Shown here: piece after piece, positions 13,705 through 21,090 of the stretch
Position numbering within the stretch: position 1 is the stretch's first letter
Layout of the letters: each line of letters opens with the position of its first letter
Assembly: GCA_039198765.1 (NCBI GenBank)
Contig: JBCCTF010000053.1
Span: forward strand, 1 to 22,341
DNA from: Parvularcula sp039198765
Lineage (GTDB): Bacteria > Pseudomonadota > Alphaproteobacteria > Caulobacterales > Parvularculaceae
DNA length: 22,341 bases
Direction of reading: 5' to 3'
The notes under the pieces: model-generated
Told to the model about the DNA's origin: nothing
Database searches by the model: none
Seen by the model: the letters and a program-made list of their open reading frames with translations, nothing else
Program-made: the position numbers and the translations under genes

Positions 13705-14083
13705 GTGCTTTGGGGACGAGGGCTTGGAGGACTCGCGGCGGTGGCCAGCGCGAGAGCGTACGGCGGTCGAAGAACGTGAACTGCCGAGCGGTGAGCTTCC
13801 ACTGGCTTCTCGTTGTTCGGTTCCCTTGGTGGAATCGGCTTCGCATGCGCCAGGGAACCAGCAGTTATGCGGTTCAGCCGCCGTGGCTTGGTTCAGGGGT
13901 GCAATTTGCGACGAAATAACGTCTTTTTAGTCTCGCCAAGCGGGATACTTTTGATTAACGTTAACAAATCGTGACGGGGGTTGTCGGTGGCGGCCTCGAG
14001 GCACGGTTGTGGATAGACCTTGATCGAGCGGACCTCAGTTTCGAGGAAATCCGCTTGGCTTTTTAATGAGATGGGGGCTCCCT
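13705..14083. other. Non-coding gap between sucC and the protease gene
   Basis: About 380 bp with no credible coding frame. It contains a bulged hairpin at 13819-13859, the palindrome TTAACGTTAA (13955-13964) and the palindrome GCCTCGAGGC (13993-14002). The promoter of the protease gene must lie here, but no convincing -35/-10 pair was found. Confidence 0.6.
13819..13859 (+). ncRNA. Candidate structured element, possibly a small RNA segment
   Basis: GGTTCCC (13819-13825) pairs with GGGAACC (13853-13859); after a one-base bulge, five further pairs (27-31 with 48-52, one G-U) close a 16-nt loop. No terminator follows, so an independent sRNA is only a possibility. Confidence 0.2.
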
Positions 14084-15193
14084 ATGAAGAAAATTCTCCT
14101 CGGCCTTTCGGCTGCAACGGTTGCGCTGGCTGGCGCGGCGCAGGCGATGCCGGTTATTTCCTACAGCACACAAGAACGCATCGTGACTGTGGACAACAAC
14201 AACGGTGTCGTTCCGGGCACGCCCAACGTCTTCGGTAACCCGATCGACAACCAGACGGGCGTCGTCTATGGCCCTGGCCCGAACTATGTGCCTGAGCAAT
14301 TCACTGGTGTGGCTTCACTGTTCCTGACCAACAACGGTCAAAGCGGCGGTCTGTGCACCGGCTCGCGGATCGGTCCGAACCAAATTCTGACTGCAGCGCA
14401 CTGCCTGACTGACGGCGCAGGCAACGTCGATTTTGCTGGTGGTGAAGCTCGTTTCATCAACGGTGACGGCCAAGTTGAGACGTACACCCTTGAGACGATC
14501 ACCCAAGCCAACGTTCACCCGCTGTACAACGGCGACCTGGGCGACGGTTTCGACTTTGCTGTCGTGACCCTCACTGAAACGCCAGGCGACAACATCGATA
14601 CGTACGAGCTCTACACCGATCAGGACGAGCTCTTCCAAGAGTACACGCGCGTTGGTTTTGGCCGGATCGGTAATGGCAACGACGGTGCAGACACTCCGCT
14701 CGGCTTCAAACTGTTCGGCACGAACGTTTATGACATGACCGAAGCGTTCGTTGTTGACGTCCTCGGCATCGGCGCGAGTGCTTTCGGTGAGTCGATTCTG
14801 CTGTCCGATTTCGACAACGGCCTGCAAGACCAAAACCTCAGCCAACTGCTGTACGATTTCTTTGACATTGATCTCGTCAGCGATCTGGGCGTCGACCTTG
14901 AGTCCAACTCGGCTCCTGGCGACTCCGGTGGCCCGGGCTTCATCGACGGCAAGATTGCTGGCGTGACGTCCTTCGGTCGTCGTTACAGCCTCGGTGGCAA
15001 CCCATTCGGTGACATCGACGGCATCATCAACTCGTCGTTCGGTGAGTTCATGGGCGACGCGCGCGTCTCCTCTGGCGTCGACTTCATCGAGAGCTTCCTT
15101 CCGACGCAGGAAGTTCCGCTTCCGGCCGGTGTGTGGCTGTTCGGTACGGCTCTTGGCGCAGGCTTCCTGCGCAAGCGTGCGAAAAAAGCGTAA
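14084..15193 (+). CDS. Trypsin-like serine protease with VPLPA-CTERM sorting tail
   Basis: The 369-aa product has a Sec signal peptide (MKKILLGLSAATVALAGAAQA). The chymotrypsin-fold catalytic triad is visible as His106 in LTAAHC, Asp157 in GFDFAVVTL and Ser281 in APGDSGGPGF; CTGSRIGPN precedes the His motif as usual. A Cys pair (C91, C107) can form the His-loop disulfide. An acidic insert with many Asp (about 195-275) separates the Asp and Ser motifs. The C-terminus EVPLPAGVWLFGTALGAGFLRKRAKKA is a classic VPLPA-CTERM tail, so an exosortase should process it at the cell surface. ATG 14084 is preferred to ATG 14066 because it starts the signal peptide. A strong terminator follows. The physiological substrate is unknown. 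Confidence 0.93.
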   Translation: MKKILLGLSAATVALAGAAQAMPVISYSTQERIVTVDNNNGVVPGTPNVFGNPIDNQTGVVYGPGPNYVPEQFTGVASLFLTNNGQSGGLCTGSRIGPNQILTAAHCLTDGAGNVDFAGGEARFINGDGQVETYTLETITQANVHPLYNGDLGDGFDFAVVTLTETPGDNIDTYELYTDQDELFQEYTRVGFGRIGNGNDGADTPLGFKLFGTNVYDMTEAFVVDVLGIGASAFGESILLSDFDNGLQDQNLSQLLYDFFDIDLVSDLGVDLESNSAPGDSGGPGFIDGKIAGVTSFGRRYSLGGNPFGDIDGIINSSFGEFMGDARVSSGVDFIESFLPTQEVPLPAGVWLFGTALGAGFLRKRAKKA

Positions 15194-15217
15194 CGCTTAA
15201 GCTCATCCCCCATGGGC

Positions 15218-15254
15218 AACGCCCCTCGACCAAATGGTCGGGGGGCGTTTTTTT
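15218..15254 (+). terminator. Rho-independent terminator of the protease gene
   Basis: A 14-bp stem (15218-15231 with 15236-15249, one G-U pair) with the loop AAAT is followed by a T run to 15254. Confidence 0.93.
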
Positions 15255-15296
15255 GTGTGGCTTGCGACGTAAGCCCTTACCAGCCAAACGGCAGCC

Positions 15297-15953
15297 ATGA
15301 TCGTCAGCCACACCCACAAGTTCATCTTCCTCCGTACCGAGAAGACCGCCGGCAGCTCGCTCAGCCAAGTTCTCAAGGATGCAGGCGGGCCGGGTGACTT
15401 TGCAGCCGATATGTCGCGGCCAGCTTGGTCCAAACTCTCACCCATCCACCACGGCGCGCTAAAGCGCAAAATGCCCAGCCGCTTTGGCCTGCACGTGCAC
15501 GCCACCGCTGCGCAGGCAAGGCATGTTCTGGGTGCTGACGTTTTCGACAGCTATTTCAAATTCGCGGTGGAGCGAAACCCCTGGGACCGGCAGGTCTCCC
15601 TCTACATGCACCGCTGCTGGAAGACCGGGCGGACGCCAAACTTCGACAAAGACATCCGTTCACTGATCTATCGCTCAACCGAGCATGTTCGCCTCCAGAA
15701 TTGGCCGGTTTACGCGATTGACGACAAGGTCGTGGCCGACTTCATCCTGCGCTACGAAACCTTCGATGATGACCTCGCCGCTCTGTGGGGCAAGATCGGT
15801 ATGGAGCCGCTCGAGCTACCCCGCAAACGCTCCGAATACCGCGAAGATCGGCCCCATTACTCAACCTATTACACACCGGAAAGCCGCGCATTGGTTGGCT
15901 CCTGGTACGCGAAGGAAATCAGCGCGCTGGGCTATACCTTCGATCAAGCCTGA
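15297..15953 (+). CDS. Sulfotransferase-family protein
   Basis: The 218-aa product resembles the sulfotransferase 2 family, which moves sulfate from PAPS to carbohydrates or other acceptors. The 5'-phosphosulfate-binding loop is visible as FLRTEKTAGSSLSQVL (about 11-26), starting with the usual THKFIF, and the 3'-phosphate-binding motif as FAVERNPWDRQVSLYMH (about 88-104). A C-terminal segment YSTYYTPESRALVGSWYAKEISALGY is also typical. There is no signal peptide or membrane helix, so it is likely cytoplasmic. It has no strong SD and lies just after the protease terminator. The acceptor is unknown; modification of a surface polysaccharide is a reasonable guess because an exosortase substrate gene is adjacent. 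Confidence 0.87.
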   Translation: MIVSHTHKFIFLRTEKTAGSSLSQVLKDAGGPGDFAADMSRPAWSKLSPIHHGALKRKMPSRFGLHVHATAAQARHVLGADVFDSYFKFAVERNPWDRQVSLYMHRCWKTGRTPNFDKDIRSLIYRSTEHVRLQNWPVYAIDDKVVADFILRYETFDDDLAALWGKIGMEPLELPRKRSEYREDRPHYSTYYTPESRALVGSWYAKEISALGYTFDQA

Positions 15954-16122
15954 CCCACTTACGTGCCGCTATCGAGCGCCCCAACTCGTTCCCATGCGGA
16001 GGGGTGAGACGCCAGTCGCAGCAAAGCGATTGTTGGTCTCAGGTACGATGGCCGTCAAAGGCGTGATCCGCTAAACTGAGCCCTTGGCCAACGGTCGCAA
16101 AACGAGAGGGAGGACCAGGGCA

Positions 16123-16935
16123 GTGACGAACGAGCATTCGATTCCTTCGCGGCCGTGGTGGCTGATCAGTATCGTGACGATCGCCGCATTCTTTGCGATC
16201 GATCAAATTAACAGCCCTATCTACCAAGCGCTGGCCGAGGGCACCGATGGCTGGACGCGGCGGGCGATCTTCGTCGCTGTGATCTACGGCTCGATTATTT
16301 TTGGGCCGATGCTCGTCGCAGGCTTGCTGTTCGGCCCTCGTCATATTGCGCGGTCTCTTGGTCTCGACCGAGGGTTTCTCGGCGGGCTCGCTTTCGCGCT
16401 CATCGCCACCGCGCCGATGCTAGGCTACTTCGCGCTGACCTCGCCGCTGGCGCTGCCTGATGAGCTGGTGTGGGACTTGGTCAGCGGCGCCGTCCTCCCC
16501 GGGTTTGGGGAAGAGCTTCTGTTCCGAGCGTTCCTGTTCGGCTTCCTCTTTCGGTTCGCAGGATGGGGCTTTCTCCCCGCAGCGCTCCTAGTCGCCCTGA
16601 CGTTCGGCGCGGCGCACCTCTATCAAGGCAACAGCGCCGGCGAGGCGGCTGGCATTTTCGCGATCACCGCGTTCGGCGGCCTATGGTTCTCATGGCTCTA
16701 TGCCGAGTGGGGCTTCAATGTCTGGGTCCCGACGTTCGCCCACCTGTTAATGAACGCCTACTGGGAGATCTTCTCAGTCGCTGACAGCGCGATGGGCCCG
16801 ATGGGAGCCAACATCATCCGCCTCGTGGTGATCCTGTTCTCCGTGGTTCTGACCGTCGTCATCGCCAAAAAACGGCGTGGGCACTTGTTGGTCAGCGGCC
16901 GAGCATGGCTCTGGGGCGGACGGAAGACCCCATAA
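16123..16935 (+). CDS. CPBP-family intramembrane metalloprotease
   Basis: The 270-aa product has about eight hydrophobic helices and the three CPBP (Abi/CAAX protease-like) motifs: GFGEELLFRAF with the Glu-Glu and Arg (about 126-136), FGAAHLYQG with a His, and FAHLLMNAYW with His and Asn. Members cleave within the membrane and include CAAX-type proteases and bacteriocin-immunity proteins; the substrate here is unknown. GTG 16123 is chosen because GGGAGG (16108-16113) lies 9 nt upstream; a TTG at 16084 would add 13 mostly basic residues. Stop is TAA. The C-terminus is basic (KKRRGH) and cytoplasmic. It is the last gene before sucD and has no functional tie to the TCA cycle that I can see. Confidence 0.9.
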   Translation: MTNEHSIPSRPWWLISIVTIAAFFAIDQINSPIYQALAEGTDGWTRRAIFVAVIYGSIIFGPMLVAGLLFGPRHIARSLGLDRGFLGGLAFALIATAPMLGYFALTSPLALPDELVWDLVSGAVLPGFGEELLFRAFLFGFLFRFAGWGFLPAALLVALTFGAAHLYQGNSAGEAAGIFAITAFGGLWFSWLYAEWGFNVWVPTFAHLLMNAYWEIFSVADSAMGPMGANIIRLVVILFSVVLTVVIAKKRRGHLLVSGRAWLWGGRKTP

Positions 16936-16970
16936 AGACCGACAATCGTCGAACCTGCCGCCGGTAATGG

Positions 16971-16999
16971 TTGCACTGCGACAAGGCGTTCCTTATCGA
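16971..16999 (+). promoter_or_regulatory. Candidate promoter of sucD
   Basis: TTGCAC (16971-16976) and TATCGA (16994-16999) are spaced by 17 bp and lie about 30 bp before the ATG. The match is modest, but an own promoter is expected because sucC is terminated. Confidence 0.35.
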
Positions 17000-17001
17000 G
17001 C

Positions 17002-17019
17002 CTCCAGTGATTTTTGGAG
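17002..17019 (+). promoter_or_regulatory. Hairpin masking the sucD Shine-Dalgarno
   Basis: CTCCA (17002-17006) pairs with TGGAG (17015-17019) around an 8-nt loop. The GGAG is the only SD-like run before the ATG at 17031, though 11 nt away, so the hairpin could limit sucD translation. Confidence 0.35.
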
Positions 17020-17030
17020 TGCGTTGATCC

Positions 17031-17942
17031 ATGGCGATTCTTGTCGACAAGACCACGAAGGTTCTCTGCCAAGGCCTGACCGGAAAAACCGGAACTTTCC
17101 ATACAGAACAAGCGATTGCCTACGGCACGCAGATGGTCGGCGGGGTTGTGCCCAGCAAAGGCGGCCAGACCTGGACCGGCGGTGAAGCCGCGGACGGCGC
17201 GACGCTCCCTGTCTTTGACAAGGTTGCAGACGCTATGGCTGAGACCGGCGCGAACGCGACGGTGGTCTATGTGCCGCCGAAATTCGCTGCGGCGTCGATG
17301 ATTGAAGCGATCGAGGCGGAGATGCCGCTAATCATCACGATCACCGAGGGCATTCCTGTTCTCGACATGGTTCGCGTCAACGAAGCGCTGAAGGGCTCGA
17401 AAAGCCGCCTGATCGGACCGAACTGCCCAGGCGTGATCACGCCGGATGAGTGCAAAATCGGCATTATGCCTGGCCACATTCACCGCCGCGGCTCCGTGGG
17501 TATTGTCAGCCGTTCAGGCACGCTGACCTACGAAGCGGTGCACCAGACCACGAACGCTGGCCTTGGACAGTCGACCTGCGTCGGCATCGGCGGCGACCCG
17601 GTCAAAGGCACCGACTTCATCGACGTCCTGGAGATGTTCCTGGCGGACGACGAAACCGAGAGCATCATCATGATCGGCGAGATCGGCGGCAGCGCAGAGG
17701 CCGATGCTGCGCGCTTCCTCGCTGAACACCCTGTCAAAAAGCCGACTGTTGGCTTCATCGCAGGCGTCACGGCGCCTCCGGGCCGCCGCATGGGCCACGC
17801 TGGCGCGATCGTTTCAGGCGGTGACGACACCGCGGAGAGCAAGATCGCGGCGATGAACGAAGCGGGCATCCGCGTCGCGCCGACACCGGCAAGTTTGGGT
17901 ACGACCCTTGTCGAACTTCTTAAGGAAAATGGGGCAAGCTAA
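17031..17942 (+). CDS. sucD: Succinyl-CoA synthetase alpha subunit
   Basis: Alpha subunit of the TCA-cycle succinyl-CoA ligase; it binds CoA and carries the phosphohistidine. The 303-aa product has the N-terminal Rossmann part (QGLTGKTGTFHTEQAI, GGVVPSKGG), ITEGIPVLDM (about 105-113), IGPNCPGVI (about 128-136), and the active His256 in GRRMGHAGAI. It is intact, with no internal stop, and its length is normal (E. coli 289; extra residues are common in alphaproteobacteria). sucC normally lies directly upstream; here the two are 3.4 kb apart with a terminator between. The stop is TAA. Three hairpins follow before sucA. Confidence 0.97.
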   Translation: MAILVDKTTKVLCQGLTGKTGTFHTEQAIAYGTQMVGGVVPSKGGQTWTGGEAADGATLPVFDKVADAMAETGANATVVYVPPKFAAASMIEAIEAEMPLIITITEGIPVLDMVRVNEALKGSKSRLIGPNCPGVITPDECKIGIMPGHIHRRGSVGIVSRSGTLTYEAVHQTTNAGLGQSTCVGIGGDPVKGTDFIDVLEMFLADDETESIIMIGEIGGSAEADAARFLAEHPVKKPTVGFIAGVTAPPGRRMGHAGAIVSGGDDTAESKIAAMNEAGIRVAPTPASLGTTLVELLKENGAS

Positions 17943-17949
17943 AACGCAT

Positions 17950-17980
17950 GCAACTGCGCGTTACGGTAACGTGTGGTTGC
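17950..17980 (+). repeat. Intergenic hairpin after sucD
   Basis: GCAAC (17950-17954) and GTTGC (17976-17980) close a stem that continues through G-U and G-C pairs to CGTTA/TAACG around the loop CGG, about 14 pairs in all. No U-tract follows, so it may stabilise or attenuate the message rather than terminate. Confidence 0.5.
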
Positions 17981-18015
17981 GCCCGCCCAGCCGCTCTCTA
18001 AGTTGAAGCGGCACA

Positions 18016-18029
18016 GGCCTTTCGAGGCC
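18016..18029 (+). repeat. TTCG-loop hairpin between sucD and sucA
   Basis: GGCCT, TTCG and AGGCC form a 5-bp stem with a stable tetraloop, followed only by ATTTG. Confidence 0.45.
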
Positions 18030-18047
18030 ATTTGAGTACGTAAAACG

Positions 18048-18071
18048 CTGCGGCGGAGCGGTCTGCCGCAG
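18048..18071 (+). repeat. Hairpin just upstream of sucA
   Basis: CTGCGGC (18048-18054) and GCCGCAG (18065-18071) form a perfect 7-bp stem with a 10-nt loop. It ends about 20 nt before the sucA ATG, near the SD-like GAGGA. Confidence 0.45.
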
Positions 18072-18092
18072 TCCATTGAGGACCCTGAGGCC

Positions 18093-21071
18093 ATGGCCCA
18101 CGACGGAAGCTCCGGCTCCGACTTCTCAGATCGTCAGTCTCTGAACGATATTTCTTTCCTATCAGGCGCGAATGCCGTCTACCTTGAGCAGCAATTTGCT
18201 CGGTATGCAGACGACCCGCAGAGTGTTGATCCTGCGCTGCGCGCTTACTTCGATGCTTTTGGTGACGGCGCGGAAACGGCCAAGCGGAACGCCGCTGGTG
18301 CCAGCTGGGCGCGGAACGATTGGCCAGCACGTCCTGGCGATGAGCTAACGGCAGCGCTGGGCGGCAACTGGGCCGCCATTGGCGATGTCCTCAAGTCGAA
18401 GATTGAGAAGCGTGCGCCAGAAGCGGCCACGGCCAGCCCTGACGCCATTCAGGCGGCGGTGCACGACAGCGTTCGCGCGCTGATGCTGATCCGCGCCTAC
18501 CGGGTGCGGGGGCATCTGATCGCAAACTTGGACCCGCTGGGCTTGCGCGAAATCGACGTGCATGAGGAGCTGGACCCGGCGAGCTACGGGTTCACCGACG
18601 AGGACTATGACCGCGAGATCTTCCTCGACATGGTCCTTGGCCTCGAGAAAGCCAGCCTACGGACGATCCTTGAAATCCTGCGCCGCACCTATTGCGGCAC
18701 CTTCGCGATTGAGTTCACGCAGATCACCGATCCCAAACAGAAGCAGTGGCTGCAGAACCGCATTGAGGGGATGGACAAGGAGATCAAATTCACCCCCGAG
18801 GGTAAGAAGGCGATCCTCAGTAAGCTGATCGAAGCCGAAGGCTTTGAGAACTACCTCCACGTCAAATATCAGGGCACGAAGCGTTTTGGTATCGACGGCG
18901 GCGAGTCGATGGTTCCTGCGCTGGAGCAGATCATCAAGCGCGGCGGTGCGCTGGGTGTCAAAGAGATCAATCTCGGCATGCCGCACCGTGGCCGTCTCAA
19001 TGTCCTCGCCGCGGTGATGGGCAAAGAATACTATCAGATTTTCCACGAGTTCCAGGGCGGCGCCGCCATTCCCTCCGACGTCGGAGGATCGGGCGATGTG
19101 AAGTACCACCTGGGTGCTTCGTCGGACCGTGATTTCGACGGCAATGAAGTCCACCTCTCCCTGGCGGCGAACCCCTCGCACCTTGAGGCGGTGAACCCGG
19201 TCGTGCTCGGCAAATCCCGCGCGAAGCAGGACATGATGGAGCCAGGCGAAGAGATTTCGATCGCCCGTACCCACGTCATGCCGCTTCTGCTCCACGGCGA
19301 TGCTGCGTTTGCGGGGCAGGGCGTGGTCGCCGAGTGTTTCGGTTTCACCCAGCTGCGCGGTTACCGCACGGGCGGGACGATCCACTTCGTCGTGAACAAC
19401 CAAATCGGCTTCACCACGAGCCCGCGTTTCTCGCGCAGTTCTCCGTACCCGTCGGATGTGGCGAAGATGGTCGAAGCGCCAATCTTCCACGTCAATGGCG
19501 ATGATCCCGAGGCGGTCGTTTTTGCCGCGAAGGTCGCGACGGAATTTCGTCAGGAATTCGGCCACGACGTGGTCATCGATATGTGGTGCTACCGCCGCTA
19601 CGGCCACAACGAGGGTGACGAGCCATCATTCACCCAGCCGCTGATGTACGAAAAGATCCGTGGACGTCGTACTACGCGGGAGCTCTATGCAGATCGTCTC
19701 GTTCAAGAGGGCCTGCTGACCGAAGCCGATGTCGACAAGGAAATGACGGACTTCCGCAATTTCCTTGAGGCGGAGTTCGAGCGCGGGAAGGCTTATGAGC
19801 CGACGAAGGCTGACTGGCTGGACGCGCGCTGGAAGGGTTTCCGTCCGCCCCAGGACGATGACCGCAAGGGCGATACCGCCGTTGACATCGACAAGCTGAA
19901 CGAGATCGGCAAGCGGCTCACCCACGTTCCGCAAGACTTCACGATCCACAAAACGCTGAAGCGCATTCTCGCCGCCAAAGAGAAGACCCTCGATGCAGGC
20001 GAGGGCATTGATTGGGCAACGGCAGAGGCTCTCGCCTTCGGTTCGCTCCTCAGTGAGGGCTATCGGGTTCGCCTGTCCGGTCAAGACTCTGTGCGCGGAA
20101 CGTTTTCGCAACGCCACTCGAGCTTCGTTGATCAGAAGACGGAGAAACGGTGGACACCGCTTCGCCACCTGTCTGATGAGCAAGCTGAGTTTGAGGTGAT
20201 CGACTCAAGCCTCTCCGAATATGCGGTGATGGGTTTTGAGTACGGCTATTCGCTGGCTGATCCGACGACGCTGACCCTCTGGGAAGCGCAGTTCGGCGAC
20301 TTCGCGAACGGTGCGCAGATCATCTTCGACCAGTTCATTTCCTCGGCTGAGCGGAAGTGGCTGCGGATGTCTGGCCTCGTCCTGCTCCTGCCGCATGGCT
20401 ACGAAGGTCAGGGTCCTGAGCACTCGTCGGCGCGCCTTGAGCGTTATCTGCAGGCCTGTGCCCAGGATAACCTCCAGGTGGCAAACTGTACGACGCCTGC
20501 GAACTATTTCCATATCCTCCGCAGGCAGATGAAAAGGGACTTCCGCAAGCCTCTGGTCTTGATGACGCCGAAATCGCTGCTGCGCCACAAGAAGGCTGTC
20601 TCCACCTACAAAGAGATGGGCCCAGGCTCGACGTTCCACCGTCTGCTCTGGGATGACGCGGAATATGTGCCGGGTTCGACGCTCACGCTGAAACCTGCTG
20701 ACGAGATCAAACGCGTCGTGCTCTGCTCCGGCAAGGTCTACTACGATCTCTTGGAAGAGCGTGAAAAGCGGGGTGCGGACGATGTCTACCTGCTGCGCGT
20801 GGAGCAGTTCTATCCTGTACCCGTCGGTTCACTGATCAATGAGCTCTCACGTTTCAAGAACGCCGAGATGGTCTGGTGTCAGGAAGAGCCGAAGAACATG
20901 GGTGCTTGGTTCTTCATGGAGCCCAACATCGAATGGGTGCTGGAACAGATCGAAGCCAAGCACCGCCGCCCCCGTTACGCTGGCCGGCCAGCCTCCGCGT
21001 CCACCGCGACCGGCCACGCCGCACAGCATCGCATCGAATTGGAAGCCTTCCTCGAAGAGGCCCTGGGATAA
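18093..21071 (+). CDS. sucA: 2-oxoglutarate dehydrogenase E1 component
   Basis: The thiamine-diphosphate E1 that decarboxylates 2-oxoglutarate and passes succinyl to the lipoyl groups of SucB. The 992-aa product has the N-terminal segment FLSGANAVYLEQQFARY that docks E1 to E2, MPHRGRLNVLAAVM (about 296-309), LAANPSHLEAVNPVV with His363, the TPP fold at GDAAFAGQGVVAE (402-414) through VVNNQIGFTT (433-442), and the C-terminal transketolase domain with LPHGYEGQGPEHSSARLERYL. Length is normal and there is no internal stop. ATG 18093 is preceded by GAGGA-type SD. The TAA is 19 bp before the sucB start, so the two should be cotranscribed. Confidence 0.98.
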   Translation: MAHDGSSGSDFSDRQSLNDISFLSGANAVYLEQQFARYADDPQSVDPALRAYFDAFGDGAETAKRNAAGASWARNDWPARPGDELTAALGGNWAAIGDVLKSKIEKRAPEAATASPDAIQAAVHDSVRALMLIRAYRVRGHLIANLDPLGLREIDVHEELDPASYGFTDEDYDREIFLDMVLGLEKASLRTILEILRRTYCGTFAIEFTQITDPKQKQWLQNRIEGMDKEIKFTPEGKKAILSKLIEAEGFENYLHVKYQGTKRFGIDGGESMVPALEQIIKRGGALGVKEINLGMPHRGRLNVLAAVMGKEYYQIFHEFQGGAAIPSDVGGSGDVKYHLGASSDRDFDGNEVHLSLAANPSHLEAVNPVVLGKSRAKQDMMEPGEEISIARTHVMPLLLHGDAAFAGQGVVAECFGFTQLRGYRTGGTIHFVVNNQIGFTTSPRFSRSSPYPSDVAKMVEAPIFHVNGDDPEAVVFAAKVATEFRQEFGHDVVIDMWCYRRYGHNEGDEPSFTQPLMYEKIRGRRTTRELYADRLVQEGLLTEADVDKEMTDFRNFLEAEFERGKAYEPTKADWLDARWKGFRPPQDDDRKGDTAVDIDKLNEIGKRLTHVPQDFTIHKTLKRILAAKEKTLDAGEGIDWATAEALAFGSLLSEGYRVRLSGQDSVRGTFSQRHSSFVDQKTEKRWTPLRHLSDEQAEFEVIDSSLSEYAVMGFEYGYSLADPTTLTLWEAQFGDFANGAQIIFDQFISSAERKWLRMSGLVLLLPHGYEGQGPEHSSARLERYLQACAQDNLQVANCTTPANYFHILRRQMKRDFRKPLVLMTPKSLLRHKKAVSTYKEMGPGSTFHRLLWDDAEYVPGSTLTLKPADEIKRVVLCSGKVYYDLLEEREKRGADDVYLLRVEQFYPVPVGSLINELSRFKNAEMVWCQEEPKNMGAWFFMEPNIEWVLEQIEAKHRRPRYAGRPASASTATGHAAQHRIELEAFLEEALG

Positions 21072-21090
21072 CAAAGGTCGTAAGCGTCTT

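Noticed and set aside
13673..13930. Short plus frames after sucC (85 and 69 codons)
   Set aside because: The first begins in the sucC terminator, neither has an SD, and composition does not look coding.
13955..13964. TTAACGTTAA as a CtrA site
   Set aside because: The half-site spacing is 2 bp, not the 7 bp of the usual TTAA-N7-TTAA motif.
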